DNA from: Phycisphaerales bacterium
GTDB lineage: Bacteria > Planctomycetota > Phycisphaerae > Phycisphaerales > SM1A02
Assembly: GCA_029242715.1 (NCBI GenBank)
Contig: JAQWTL010000039.1
Location: forward strand, 1-50,577
Length of the DNA stretch: 50,577 nt
Direction of reading: 5' to 3'
Under the pieces are notes generated by a model. The model did no database searches. It saw only the letters and a list, made by a program, of their open reading frames with translations, and was not told the DNA's origin. Below are positions 1 through 7,379 of the stretch, in pieces (position 1 is the stretch's first letter; every line of letters starts with the position of its first letter). Position numbers and translations under genes: made by a program.

Positions 1-2
1 AC

Positions 3-86
3 GACGTCGAAACGGTTGCCCGGAAGATCTACGCGATACCCGAGTTGAACAACTGGTTGGGCGACCGCCTCCTGGAAGGTCGGTGA
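3..86 (+). CDS. C-terminal end of an unidentified protein (partial)
   Basis: An open frame enters from the left edge and ends at a TGA seven bases before the yidC start. The last 27 residues include ARKIYAIPELNNWLGDRLLE. The close spacing to yidC and the typical codon choice suggest a real gene in the same operon. rnpA, rpmH and yidD are frequent upstream neighbours of yidC in bacteria, but this tail is not recognisably any of them, so I assign no function. Confidence 0.5.
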   Translation, partial: DVETVARKIYAIPELNNWLGDRLLEGR

Positions 87-93
87 AGCAGTC

Positions 94-2469
94 GTGCCAT
101 CGCCCTCAAGCACTGGCATGAGCCCCCGCGTCAATCGCAGACTGCGGTTGATGGTGCCGTTGGGCGTTCTGGCGATCGGTGCTCTGGTCGTGGCCATGGT
201 GGTGTTTTCACCGAAGATGTCTCGCAAGCCAGGGACCGCTACGCAGTCCAACTCGACGGCAGCTGAAGTCGCATCCACCACGAATAGCAACGCCACTCCC
301 CCTGCTGCAGAAGATCAGAAGAGTGACAAGCCAGTTGCTGAAAAAGAAGCTGCTTCACCTGTTGACCCGATCGCAGATACCAGCCCGGTAGAAGCAGGGC
401 CTGCTCGAAGCCTGAAGGGGTTGGTTGTCCGGAAGCAGGAAGATGTCGCAAAAGATGCCGAGCCCCTGGTGCTTGGCGGCCTGACGGATCCTGAGAAGGC
501 CAAAATGGAATTGATCCTGACACGCAATGGTGCCGGCATCGCGAGCATCACCTTTGCAGATATCTGGATCACAGCTGCTGCAAAACGGCAGGCAGATGCC
601 TACTTCTCAGCACAGGCATCGGGCTCGACCGAGGGTTACGAGCTTCCCCCGAACAGCAAGCGATTCGTACTCCAGCGACAGCAGCAGATCAGATACACCG
701 ATCCCACGACAGCCAAGGCCTATGACATCACCATTCCTTTGATGAGTGCCAGTGGCATACGCATTCAATGGAAAGAGGGCGATGAGGTCATCTCGCATGA
801 TGGCCCCTTGGAACTTCTTTGGGAAGGCTATTGGTCCACGCTTGGTTCCGGCATATTCAAGGCCGAGATTGAAAATGATCAGGGTGAACTTGTTGTCGAG
901 ATCCTCCGTCGCTTCGAGCTCAATGATGGCTTCGACATCACGTTGCACCAGCGTGTCGTCAACCACAGCGGCAGACCACTTGATGTCCAGTGGCAGCAGT
1001 ATGGGCCACCCAATCTGCTCCCAGATCGAGCCCGATACCTTGATCGCCGACGTTTCAGGTTCGGGTATGAGTTCAGCGACGAGGCAGATCCAGAGCAGTT
1101 TGCCGATGTGATCGCCGATGGAGACATGCTGCTGGAATACGGCGATGTCATCAAGGATGAAAATTTTGTTCTCTGGCCCAATGACCAGAGTCGCGAGGAC
1201 GGTTTTACGCTGTCCTGGTTTGCTTCAACGAGCCGCTACTTCGCCATGGCAATCCATCCGTTGCTTTCAGCAGATGGATCTGGCGGCAGATCACTCGAGT
1301 CGGTCGTTGGAAGAATTGAACGCACCCTCTACTCCGTGAATGGTGAGACGCTTGTTGAGACGGGGCTGTTCAGTCCGCTGACAGCAATCCCGCCCGCTGG
1401 CCAGCATGATTTCAGCATGGGGCTCTATGCCGGCCCGCTTTCCACGGCAGTTCTGGACAAGGAAGAACCGTACATCTCGCTGAACATGGGCGGGATGATT
1501 CTTTACCAGATCTCAGGTTTCTCAATCTGCGCCTGTTGCACGTTCCAGTGGCTGGCTGACTTCCTGCTTTCCGTCCTGACATTCCTTGCTGATCACGTCG
1601 TCTTCGACTGGGGCCTGGCCATCATCGTTCTGGTGATGATCGTCCGTTTCCTGCTGCATCCCATCACGCGAATGTCGCAGATGAACATGCAGAAGTTCAG
1701 CCGCAAGATGCAGAAGCTCAAGCCGGAACTTGATCGGCTCAAGGAGCGATGCGGTGATGACAAGAAGAAAATGCAGCAAGAGCAGATGAAGCTCATGCGG
1801 GAGCATGGACTCAACCCGTTCCAGATGCTCGGCTGTCTTCCCATGCTGCTGCAGATGCCCATCTGGATCGCGTTGTATGCGGGGCTCTACTTCAATTATT
1901 CATTGAGGCAGGAGCCGGCATTCTGGGGATTCTTCCAGATGTTTGATGGCTGGCCATTCCTGGCAGACCTTGCTGCCCCGGATCACTTCTTCTACACCTT
2001 CCAGGAGCCACACGAGTTCCTGTTCTGGCACCTTTCGGGCATCAACCTGCTTCCGATCCTCCTCGGGGTCTTCTTCTTTCTTCAGCAGAAGTACCTCACG
2101 CCACAGAATGCGGCGATGACTCCTGAGCAGGAGACCCAGCAGAAGATGATCCGCGTCATGACCGTCGTGGCCTTCCCGCTGTTCCTCTACACCGCACCGT
2201 CCGGCTTGACGCTCTACATCATGACCTCAAGCATTGTGGGTACTTTGGAAGGTCGGCATATCCGCAAACAGGTCGATCGCATGGATCTCGATGTCAAGCC
2301 GATTCGTGCCGAGGCGTCCACCGTTGCAGGCCGTGCAGCAACTGCTGCAGAGGGTCCCAAGGCAGGTCGTGATCCGCAGTCCAGAGCGTATTCACGAATG
2401 GTGGAACGCCGTCAGTCCAAAGGCAAAGGACGTGGCGGCAAGGGCCGCGGCGGCAAGAAGCGGGGTTGA
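94..2469 (+). CDS. yidC: Membrane protein insertase YidC
   Basis: Inner-membrane insertase that folds and inserts membrane proteins, alone or with SecYEG. The 791 residues show an N-terminal membrane segment (about 20-38), a low-complexity Ser/Thr/Ala/Glu linker (45-105), a periplasmic P1-like beta domain (about 110-450) and the conserved insertase core (about 480-715). The core carries the groove arginine (about R518 in IVRFLLHP), the charged cytoplasmic hairpin (530-570) and the family signature NPFQMLGCLPMLLQMPIW. The basic Gly/Arg/Lys tail fits ribosome contact. The start used is GTG at 94, with GAAGG about 11 bases before it; an in-frame ATG at 118 is the alternative and would still keep the first membrane segment. 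mnmE follows eight bases later, the order usual near bacterial origins. Confidence 0.96.
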   Translation: MPSPSSTGMSPRVNRRLRLMVPLGVLAIGALVVAMVVFSPKMSRKPGTATQSNSTAAEVASTTNSNATPPAAEDQKSDKPVAEKEAASPVDPIADTSPVEAGPARSLKGLVVRKQEDVAKDAEPLVLGGLTDPEKAKMELILTRNGAGIASITFADIWITAAAKRQADAYFSAQASGSTEGYELPPNSKRFVLQRQQQIRYTDPTTAKAYDITIPLMSASGIRIQWKEGDEVISHDGPLELLWEGYWSTLGSGIFKAEIENDQGELVVEILRRFELNDGFDITLHQRVVNHSGRPLDVQWQQYGPPNLLPDRARYLDRRRFRFGYEFSDEADPEQFADVIADGDMLLEYGDVIKDENFVLWPNDQSREDGFTLSWFASTSRYFAMAIHPLLSADGSGGRSLESVVGRIERTLYSVNGETLVETGLFSPLTAIPPAGQHDFSMGLYAGPLSTAVLDKEEPYISLNMGGMILYQISGFSICACCTFQWLADFLLSVLTFLADHVVFDWGLAIIVLVMIVRFLLHPITRMSQMNMQKFSRKMQKLKPELDRLKERCGDDKKKMQQEQMKLMREHGLNPFQMLGCLPMLLQMPIWIALYAGLYFNYSLRQEPAFWGFFQMFDGWPFLADLAAPDHFFYTFQEPHEFLFWHLSGINLLPILLGVFFFLQQKYLTPQNAAMTPEQETQQKMIRVMTVVAFPLFLYTAPSGLTLYIMTSSIVGTLEGRHIRKQVDRMDLDVKPIRAEASTVAGRAATAAEGPKAGRDPQSRAYSRMVERRQSKGKGRGGKGRGGKKRG

Positions 2470-2476
2470 TGAATGA

Positions 2477-3850
2477 TTGGCTCAGGGACGTGTCGTGGAT
2501 CTTGACGCGACCATTCTGGCCATTTCATCACCTTTGGGTCGTTCGGCCCGGGGCATCGTCCGCTGCAGTGGCACACAAGCATTTGAATTGACGGGTCACC
2601 GATTGGTGGATGCTTCTGGCAAGTTCCGTAGAGGAATTCATCAGGTTCGCTTTCGACTGGAACATGTTTCAGTGGCGATGCTCATGATCGTCTCCGAGGG
2701 CCCGGCCTCCTATACAGGTGACGACACCATCGAACTCCAGGCCCCGGGGAATCCCAGGTTGCTTGCAAGAGTTGTCGATCTGTTGCTTGGTGATGGGGAA
2801 TCACGCGGAATGAACGTGCGGATGGCGAGCCCGGGAGAGTTCACTGCACGTGCATTTCTTTCAGGCCGGATTGGTCTGGCTGAGGCGGAAAGTGTTGCGG
2901 CACTGGTTGCGGCTCGATCAGACGACGAGATCCAGGCAGCTGATCTCATGCGAGATGGACGATTGGGTTCATTGGCCGACGAGGTATCAGGTTCACTGGC
3001 GGATGCACTTGCCCTGGTTGAAGCCGGGATTGATTTCACTGATGAAGAGGATGTTTCGGCAATCGAAACGCAAGATCTGCGTGCGCGCATTCAACTTGCG
3101 ATAGAACATCTTGGCAATCATCTTGATCGAAGTATTGGTCTCGAATCATTGCAGGCGTTGCCTTGGGTAGTGCTCGACGGACCGCCCAATGCAGGCAAGT
3201 CGACCTTGTTCAATGCATTGCTGGGTCGGGGGCGTGCGGTGGTATCAGGAATCGAGGGAACGACTCGCGATGTTCTTGCCGAGCCAATGCGACTGGATGG
3301 CTCACAAGATGGCGAAGTTCTGCTCGTGGATGTGGCAGGTCATGACCTGGCGGATACGGAGCTTGATGAGGCGATGCAACTGGCGGCTTCCGGTGCACGG
3401 GACAGAGCCGAGGTTCATGTGTACTGCGTTCCACCAGGAGTAAAACCTCCCCCACCATCACCTGGCCGATTATGTATTGCCACCAAGTCGGACCTTCATC
3501 ATGAGGACCTGGGTCCTGTTGATGCAAAGACATCCTGTATCAGCGGGGAAGGGCTGGATGTTCTGCGAGACAAGATCATCAGCGCCCTTGCCATGCGACG
3601 ATCCAGTCTCTCTGTCGATGCGCTTGTGCTGGCGCCTCGTCAGGAAACAGCATTGAAGCTGGCGAGCAAGCGACTGCTTGAAGCAGAAGATCTCCTGGCA
3701 GGCAAAGCGGATGGCAACACGGGTGATGTTCCGGAATTGATTGCCGGCTTGCTTCGAGAGGCCCTTGATTCGCTGGGCGAGATCAATGGAGCGATCTCTC
3801 CGGATGAAATCCTTGACCGGGTGTTCTCGACGTTCTGCATCGGTAAATAG
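2477..3850 (+). CDS. mnmE: tRNA uridine-5-carboxymethylaminomethyl(34) GTPase MnmE
   Basis: With MnmG this GTPase modifies U34 of tRNAs reading split codon boxes. The 457 residues carry the N-terminal folate-binding domain (1-118), a helical domain and an inserted G domain (about 230-375), ending in the diagnostic FCIGK whose Cys is needed for modification. The P-loop is GPPNAGKST (235-243) and the K-loop/G2 is GTTRD (261-265). Two GTPase motifs depart from the norm: G3 reads DVAGHD where DTAGLR is usual, and G4 reads TKSD where NKxD is usual. The start is a TTG at 2477, seven bases after the yidC stop; no in-frame ATG fits the conserved N-terminus. mnmG is not in the window. Confidence 0.93.
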   Translation: MAQGRVVDLDATILAISSPLGRSARGIVRCSGTQAFELTGHRLVDASGKFRRGIHQVRFRLEHVSVAMLMIVSEGPASYTGDDTIELQAPGNPRLLARVVDLLLGDGESRGMNVRMASPGEFTARAFLSGRIGLAEAESVAALVAARSDDEIQAADLMRDGRLGSLADEVSGSLADALALVEAGIDFTDEEDVSAIETQDLRARIQLAIEHLGNHLDRSIGLESLQALPWVVLDGPPNAGKSTLFNALLGRGRAVVSGIEGTTRDVLAEPMRLDGSQDGEVLLVDVAGHDLADTELDEAMQLAASGARDRAEVHVYCVPPGVKPPPPSPGRLCIATKSDLHHEDLGPVDAKTSCISGEGLDVLRDKIISALAMRRSSLSVDALVLAPRQETALKLASKRLLEAEDLLAGKADGNTGDVPELIAGLLREALDSLGEINGAISPDEILDRVFSTFCIGK

Positions 3851-3896
3851 ACCAACTTCATATCAAGACGTTGTCGGCGACTTGTTCCCGTGACGA

Positions 3897-3902
3897 TATC
3901 AT
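3897..3902 (+). promoter_or_regulatory. -10-like hexamer TATCAT before the thioesterase
   Basis: TATCAT lies seven bases before the ATG at 3910, and no Shine-Dalgarno sequence is visible. This is the spacing expected if transcription starts at the A of the ATG (leaderless mRNA). It supports 3910 over the in-frame ATG at 3901. No -35 element is recognisable. Confidence 0.45.
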
Positions 3903-3909
3903 GCCACTC

Positions 3910-4311
3910 ATGGCTGACATCATTCGTACAGGAACGATGGACATACGTGTTCGCTACGTCGACTGCGATCCAATGGGAGTGGTACACCACAGTGTCTATC
4001 CCGTCTGGTTGGAAATGGGGCGAACAGAATTGCTTCGTGAGACGGGGACGACCTATCGCGAAATGGAGGAGGCGGGTGCCCTGCTGGCAGTCATCGAACT
4101 GTGCGTGAAGTACAGGCAGCCGGCGAAGTACGACGATCTGCTTCAGTTGACAACCGAGTGGCATGATTCAGGTCGAGTCAAGATCCGTCATGTCTATACG
4201 CTGAAGCGAGGAGACGATGTACTTGCAACAGCAGAGACCACGCTGGCGTGCATCGGCCCTGATGGTCGACCTCAGCCACTACCGGAGTTGCTGCAGTCAC
4301 CCAATGTGTGA
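3910..4311 (+). CDS. Acyl-CoA thioesterase, YbgC/4HBT hotdog family
   Basis: A 133-residue single-hotdog protein. The stretch RVRYVDCDPMGVVHHSVYPVW matches the 4-hydroxybenzoyl-CoA thioesterase/YbgC active-site region, including the Asp (in CDPMG) and the following N/H-Y-x-W helix start. Such enzymes hydrolyse acyl-CoA or acyl-ACP thioesters; the substrate cannot be read from sequence. In many bacteria ybgC sits with tol-pal, but here it stands between mnmE and dciA with no tol genes. TTG (3871) and ATG (3901) starts are also in frame; 3910 is preferred because of the TATCAT hexamer before it. Confidence 0.85.
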   Translation: MADIIRTGTMDIRVRYVDCDPMGVVHHSVYPVWLEMGRTELLRETGTTYREMEEAGALLAVIELCVKYRQPAKYDDLLQLTTEWHDSGRVKIRHVYTLKRGDDVLATAETTLACIGPDGRPQPLPELLQSPNV

Positions 4312-4357
4312 CTGGCAAGGCGCGCAGCCGTTCACCAGGCATGCACTGTTGAGTTGA

Positions 4358-4741
4358 TCAACTTTGAAGAAGGGAGCCGTTGAGTGCGCCGACTCGAAGG
4401 CGGACTCGCACCACAGTTCCGCGGCAGGATGCGCGAAGTTCATCGAGCAGCCCTTCTCTGAGTCGGCGGTCCAGCTCAAAGGAGATGGCTGACGAGGAGA
4501 CAAGCACGTCTACGACGCCCCCCCGGATTCCTTCGACACAGGTTCGCTCATGGAGCTCCTGAGGCAGAGATTGCTTCCAGGCCCCCATGAATTCACCGAT
4601 ACGGCGATGCAGCTGGCGTGCTCGGCGATCAATAATGGCCACGCCATCGCCAATGGCCTTGGCTCGCTGCGGGCGATGTCGCCAGCGTTGCAGTTGCTCA
4701 AGTTGGTTGGGGGTGCTCACCGCTGTCATGCCTCCCATCAT
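4358..4741 (-). CDS. dciA: DciA-like (DUF721) protein, probable replicative helicase loader
   Basis: A small minus-strand protein whose central part, from WKQSLPQELHERTCVEGIRG through VVDVLVSSSAISFELDRR, follows the DUF721 pattern: WP-x-I-V-G-x-x-L-x-x-H-T, then a Gly-x-Leu-x-Val-x-V-x-S-S-x-W/A turn and a helix of hydrophobic/charged residues. DciA proteins load or regulate DnaB in bacteria lacking DnaC. The position between mnmE and parB agrees with an origin-proximal replication gene. The start is uncertain: ATG at 4741 is used, ATG 4729 or TTG 4771 are possible. It is the only minus-strand gene in the first 22 kb. Assignment rests on the family pattern only. Confidence 0.7.
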   Translation of the reverse strand: MMGGMTAVSTPNQLEQLQRWRHRPQRAKAIGDGVAIIDRRARQLHRRIGEFMGAWKQSLPQELHERTCVEGIRGGVVDVLVSSSAISFELDRRLREGLLDELRASCRGTVVRVRLRVGALNGSLLQS

Positions 4742-4782
4742 CGCTGAACCAGGCGGATCATGCGACCTCAATCTGCTCTTGC

Positions 4783-4788
4783 TATCGT
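4783..4788 (+). promoter_or_regulatory. -10-like hexamer TATCGT before the ABC ATPase
   Basis: TATCGT ends nine bases before the ATG at 4798 and no Shine-Dalgarno sequence is present, which fits a leaderless transcript. On the opposite strand the overlapping TAGCAA (4779-4784) lies seven bases before the possible TTG start of dciA, so the two divergent genes may share this small promoter region. Confidence 0.35.
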
Positions 4789-4797
4789 CATGTGGAT

Positions 4798-5859
4798 ATG
4801 ACGTGCATCAGCATCGAGGGAATCACCAAGCGGTTTGGCCAAACAACCGCGGTCAATGGGGTTGATCTCAAGATCGAATCCGGGGACCTGTTCTTTCTCC
4901 TGGGCCCTTCTGGCTGTGGAAAGACGACTCTGCTGAGAATGCTGGCTGGTTTCATCGAGCCGTCATCGGGCCGCATTCGCTTCAATGACAAGGATGTGAC
5001 CACCCTTCCTCCGAATCGCCGCAACACCGGCATGGTCTTTCAGAGTTATGCACTCTGGCCTCATATGACGGTGGCAGAAAACGTGGCCTACGGCTTGCGG
5101 GTCCGAAAAGTCGACGCAGCAACGCGAAAAGCACGTGTTTCCAGGGCTCTGGAAGCGGTCCAGATGGATCCTTACGCCCAACGCCGTCCAAACCAGCTGT
5201 CCGGTGGTCAGCAGCAGCGAGTCGCTTTGGCGCGTGCTCTGGTCATTGAGCCGGAGGTTCTGCTTCTGGATGAGCCCTTGAGTAATCTCGATGCGAAATT
5301 ACGTCTCGAAATGCGTCAGGAAATCCGTCGGCTGTGCAAGGAAAGCGAGATTACGACGGTATACGTCACCCATGACCAGGAAGAAGCCTTGTCCATGGCA
5401 GACCGGATGGCGGTCCTCAAGGATGGCTCCCTGCAGCAATTGGGCCCCCCGCAAACTCTTTACCGACAGCCCAAGACACGATTTGTGGCTGAGTTCCTGG
5501 GCGAGACCAATCTTTTGCCGGCTTCCGTTGGCAGCCGCGAAGGCAGCAAAGTGAGATTGGAAACTGTGGTCGGGGATGTTCTTGCCAATGCCTCAGGGGA
5601 TGATCTTCCGGATGGGGGCAATATCACGTGCTCCATTCGCCCGGAATCATTCCGCTGGTCTGGGAGTGATGCTGCCTTGCCTTTGAAGGGGCAGGTTCAG
5701 GAGGTTGTGTTCCTAGGGGATGTGACTCAGGCGGTCGTTGGCTTCGAGGGCGGCCACTCGATTCGCACGATCTCGCTGAATCAAGGTAAGCGGCCGGAGT
5801 GTGGCGAGGAGGCTTGCCTCTTCGTAGAGCCGCAGGATGTCGTCATCCTAAACGACTGA
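4798..5859 (+). CDS. ABC transporter ATP-binding protein, PotA/FbpC/UgpC-like
   Basis: A 353-residue importer-type ATPase. It shows Walker A GPSGCGKTT, Q-loop FQSYALWPH, signature LSGGQQQRVALARAL, Walker B VLLLDEPLSNLD and the switch histidine in VYVTHDQEEAL, followed from about residue 240 by a C-terminal regulatory extension of the TOBE type. The layout matches ATPases of iron(III), polyamine, thiamine or sugar importers. No permease or binding-protein gene flanks it, so the substrate is unknown and it either energises permeases encoded elsewhere or has a different role. GTG at 4792 is an alternative start; ATG 4798 agrees with the -10-like hexamer. Confidence 0.88.
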   Translation: MTCISIEGITKRFGQTTAVNGVDLKIESGDLFFLLGPSGCGKTTLLRMLAGFIEPSSGRIRFNDKDVTTLPPNRRNTGMVFQSYALWPHMTVAENVAYGLRVRKVDAATRKARVSRALEAVQMDPYAQRRPNQLSGGQQQRVALARALVIEPEVLLLDEPLSNLDAKLRLEMRQEIRRLCKESEITTVYVTHDQEEALSMADRMAVLKDGSLQQLGPPQTLYRQPKTRFVAEFLGETNLLPASVGSREGSKVRLETVVGDVLANASGDDLPDGGNITCSIRPESFRWSGSDAALPLKGQVQEVVFLGDVTQAVVGFEGGHSIRTISLNQGKRPECGEEACLFVEPQDVVILND

Positions 5860-6127
5860 AAATAGAAGAAGATCGGGCTTAAATGACGTGTTTATACGCG
5901 TTATGATGCATCTTACGCATAAATAGCTCTAAATGCGTCTTATTGTTGCGAAATACCAATGAAGATGGGGCAAGTTTGGCAATAGGACCATCCTGTACGC
6001 AGGCTGTCTGGCATGCTTCGGCCAGGTCCTGTGCTTGGTGCTTGGATTCGGATGTGCCGCTCCTGGCGGGCCCTTTTAATGTTAGCAATCGCTATACATC
6101 TAGGGTTGTTGTTAACTTGTGCTGATA

Positions 6128-6156
6128 TTGACGGGCCGCATCAATCGTGCGATAAA
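6128..6156 (+). promoter_or_regulatory. Sigma70-type promoter of parB
   Basis: TTGACG (6128-6133), a 17-base spacer and GATAAA (6151-6156) make a reasonable housekeeping promoter. Transcription would begin near 6163, so the parS palindrome would lie about 25-45 bases downstream of the start and ahead of the parB ribosome site (AGAAGGAG near 6245). ParB bound at parS could therefore hinder its own transcription. Confidence 0.45.
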
Positions 6157-6186
6157 TGGCCAATCAGATCCGATGGGTTGTATGGG

Positions 6187-6208
6187 GTATGTTTCACGTG
6201 AAACATAC
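6187..6208. promoter_or_regulatory. parS: parS centromere site
   Basis: Bases 6190-6205 read TGTTTCACGTGAAACA, an exact match to the bacterial parS consensus. The symmetry extends three more bases on each side, giving a perfect 22-bp palindrome at 6187-6208. ParB binds this site, loads as a CTP-dependent clamp and spreads. It lies 54 bases upstream of the parB start. Confidence 0.95.
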
Positions 6209-6261
6209 ACCCGTTTGGATTCAGCCAGTCAGCCCGTCTGGGACAGAAGGAGCGTGAGAAT

Positions 6262-7194
6262 ATGGCTTCAAGGAAGAAGCGACTAGGGAAGGGCTTGAGT
6301 AGCATGATTGCTCAGCCGGTAGCTGTGGCCGTGTCAGATGAAGAGGCTTCGCCAGGAGAAGCCCCCGCCGCTGCAGTGGCTACTGGAGAGCTGGGACTAT
6401 CGAATATCCCAGTTGCCTCGATTCGCCCCAATCCATGGCAGCCTCGTCAGGACTTTGATCCTGCGGCTTTAAAGACCCTCTCAGAATCCATCAAGTCAAC
6501 CGGCCTTATGCAGCCAGTAGTGCTCAGGCAGGCTGAAGGTGGCTTTGAATTGGTAGTTGGTGAACGCCGCTGGCGTGCTGCTCAGGCTGCAGGCTTGGAG
6601 TCTATCCCTGCCATAGTCAAAGATTTGGATGAGCGTACATCCGCGCAATGGGCATTGGTTGAGAATCTTCAGAGGGAAGATCTCAATCCAATCGAGCGGG
6701 CTGAAGCCTTCTCTGGTCTTCAGGATGAGTTCGGCCTTACTCACCAGGAAATTGCTGACCAGGTCGGTCTCACTCGATCTGCAGTTACGAATATGGTTCG
6801 GCTCAATGACCTCGATGAGGGGACCAGGGAGCTTGTACGAAAGGGCGACTTGAGTGCTGGCCACGGGCGTGCCTTGTTAGCCATTGCTAACATAGAGAGG
6901 CGTTTGAAGCTTGCCCGTGATGCCATGCGTGGCAGTTGGTCTGTGCGTGAACTTGAGGGCCGAGTCCAGGAGGCTCCCAGCGGGACCTCCACAAAGCGAG
7001 ATCAGGGGCAATCTGTTGATGCCAGTCGCCGGCAGCACGAGGAACTTGCACGCCAGTTGGGTGAGCACCTCGGTACCCGGGTTCAGGTTCGAACTGGTCG
7101 CAAGAAGGGTACCGGTCACCTGGTCATTGAGTTCTACGATCTCGATCAGTTTGACGGTCTGATGAAACGCTTGGACTTCAAGCCACAGGCCTGA
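6262..7194 (+). CDS. parB: Chromosome-partitioning protein ParB (Spo0J/Noc family)
   Basis: A 310-residue ParB. The N-terminus KKRLGKGLSSMIAQ is the short ParA-stimulating motif. The CTP-binding N-domain follows with IRPNPWQPRQDFD, GERRWRAAQAAG and ENLQREDLNPIERA. The helix-turn-helix that reads parS is LTHQEIADQVGLTRSAVTNM, and a linker leads to the C-terminal dimerisation domain. ATG 6262 is set by AGAAGGAG ten bases upstream. A perfect parS lies just upstream, so this is the chromosomal ParB. Unusually no parA is next to it; the preceding gene is an ABC ATPase. Confidence 0.96.
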   Translation: MASRKKRLGKGLSSMIAQPVAVAVSDEEASPGEAPAAAVATGELGLSNIPVASIRPNPWQPRQDFDPAALKTLSESIKSTGLMQPVVLRQAEGGFELVVGERRWRAAQAAGLESIPAIVKDLDERTSAQWALVENLQREDLNPIERAEAFSGLQDEFGLTHQEIADQVGLTRSAVTNMVRLNDLDEGTRELVRKGDLSAGHGRALLAIANIERRLKLARDAMRGSWSVRELEGRVQEAPSGTSTKRDQGQSVDASRRQHEELARQLGEHLGTRVQVRTGRKKGTGHLVIEFYDLDQFDGLMKRLDFKPQA

Positions 7195-7379
7195 TCACCG
7201 ACGGTGTTCAGCTCAACACGCGCAGTGCAATGCGTTGCATGGCGCAGTTCCTGCGCATCAACCCATCACGATGCCGCGAAACACACGACATGAACAGGCC
7301 TGCCATTTGCAGTGAATCTGCAGGAGTCGGTGCGCCTTCAGTGCGCCATCAATACCGGGAACTGCCCTAAGGAGGCTTC

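Larger units (their letters stand above)
5860..6261 (+). other. AT-rich intergenic region before parB (possible origin-linked region)
   Basis: This 402-bp gap has no convincing gene. The first 90 bases are clearly richer in A+T than the surroundings and contain several related TACGC/GCATAA/ATGCG words on both strands (for example TTATACGCG, TTACGCATAA, AAATGCGTCTTA). No clear consensus DnaA box (TTATCCACA) is visible. The second half holds a sigma70-like promoter and a perfect parS site. With yidC, mnmE, dciA and parB around it, an origin-proximal or replication-linked role is possible but unproven. Confidence 0.4.

Noticed and set aside
5943-6201. Two short plus-strand frames (60 and 62 codons) in the gap before parB
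   Set aside because: No ribosome site, no recognisable domain; they overlap each other and the promoter/parS region.
7240-7256. Sigma54-like sequence TGGCGCAGTTCCTGC before fliD
   Set aside because: GG and GC have the right spacing, but the rest of the consensus is poor and the site is also a small GCGCA/TGCGC inverted repeat; not strong enough to call.
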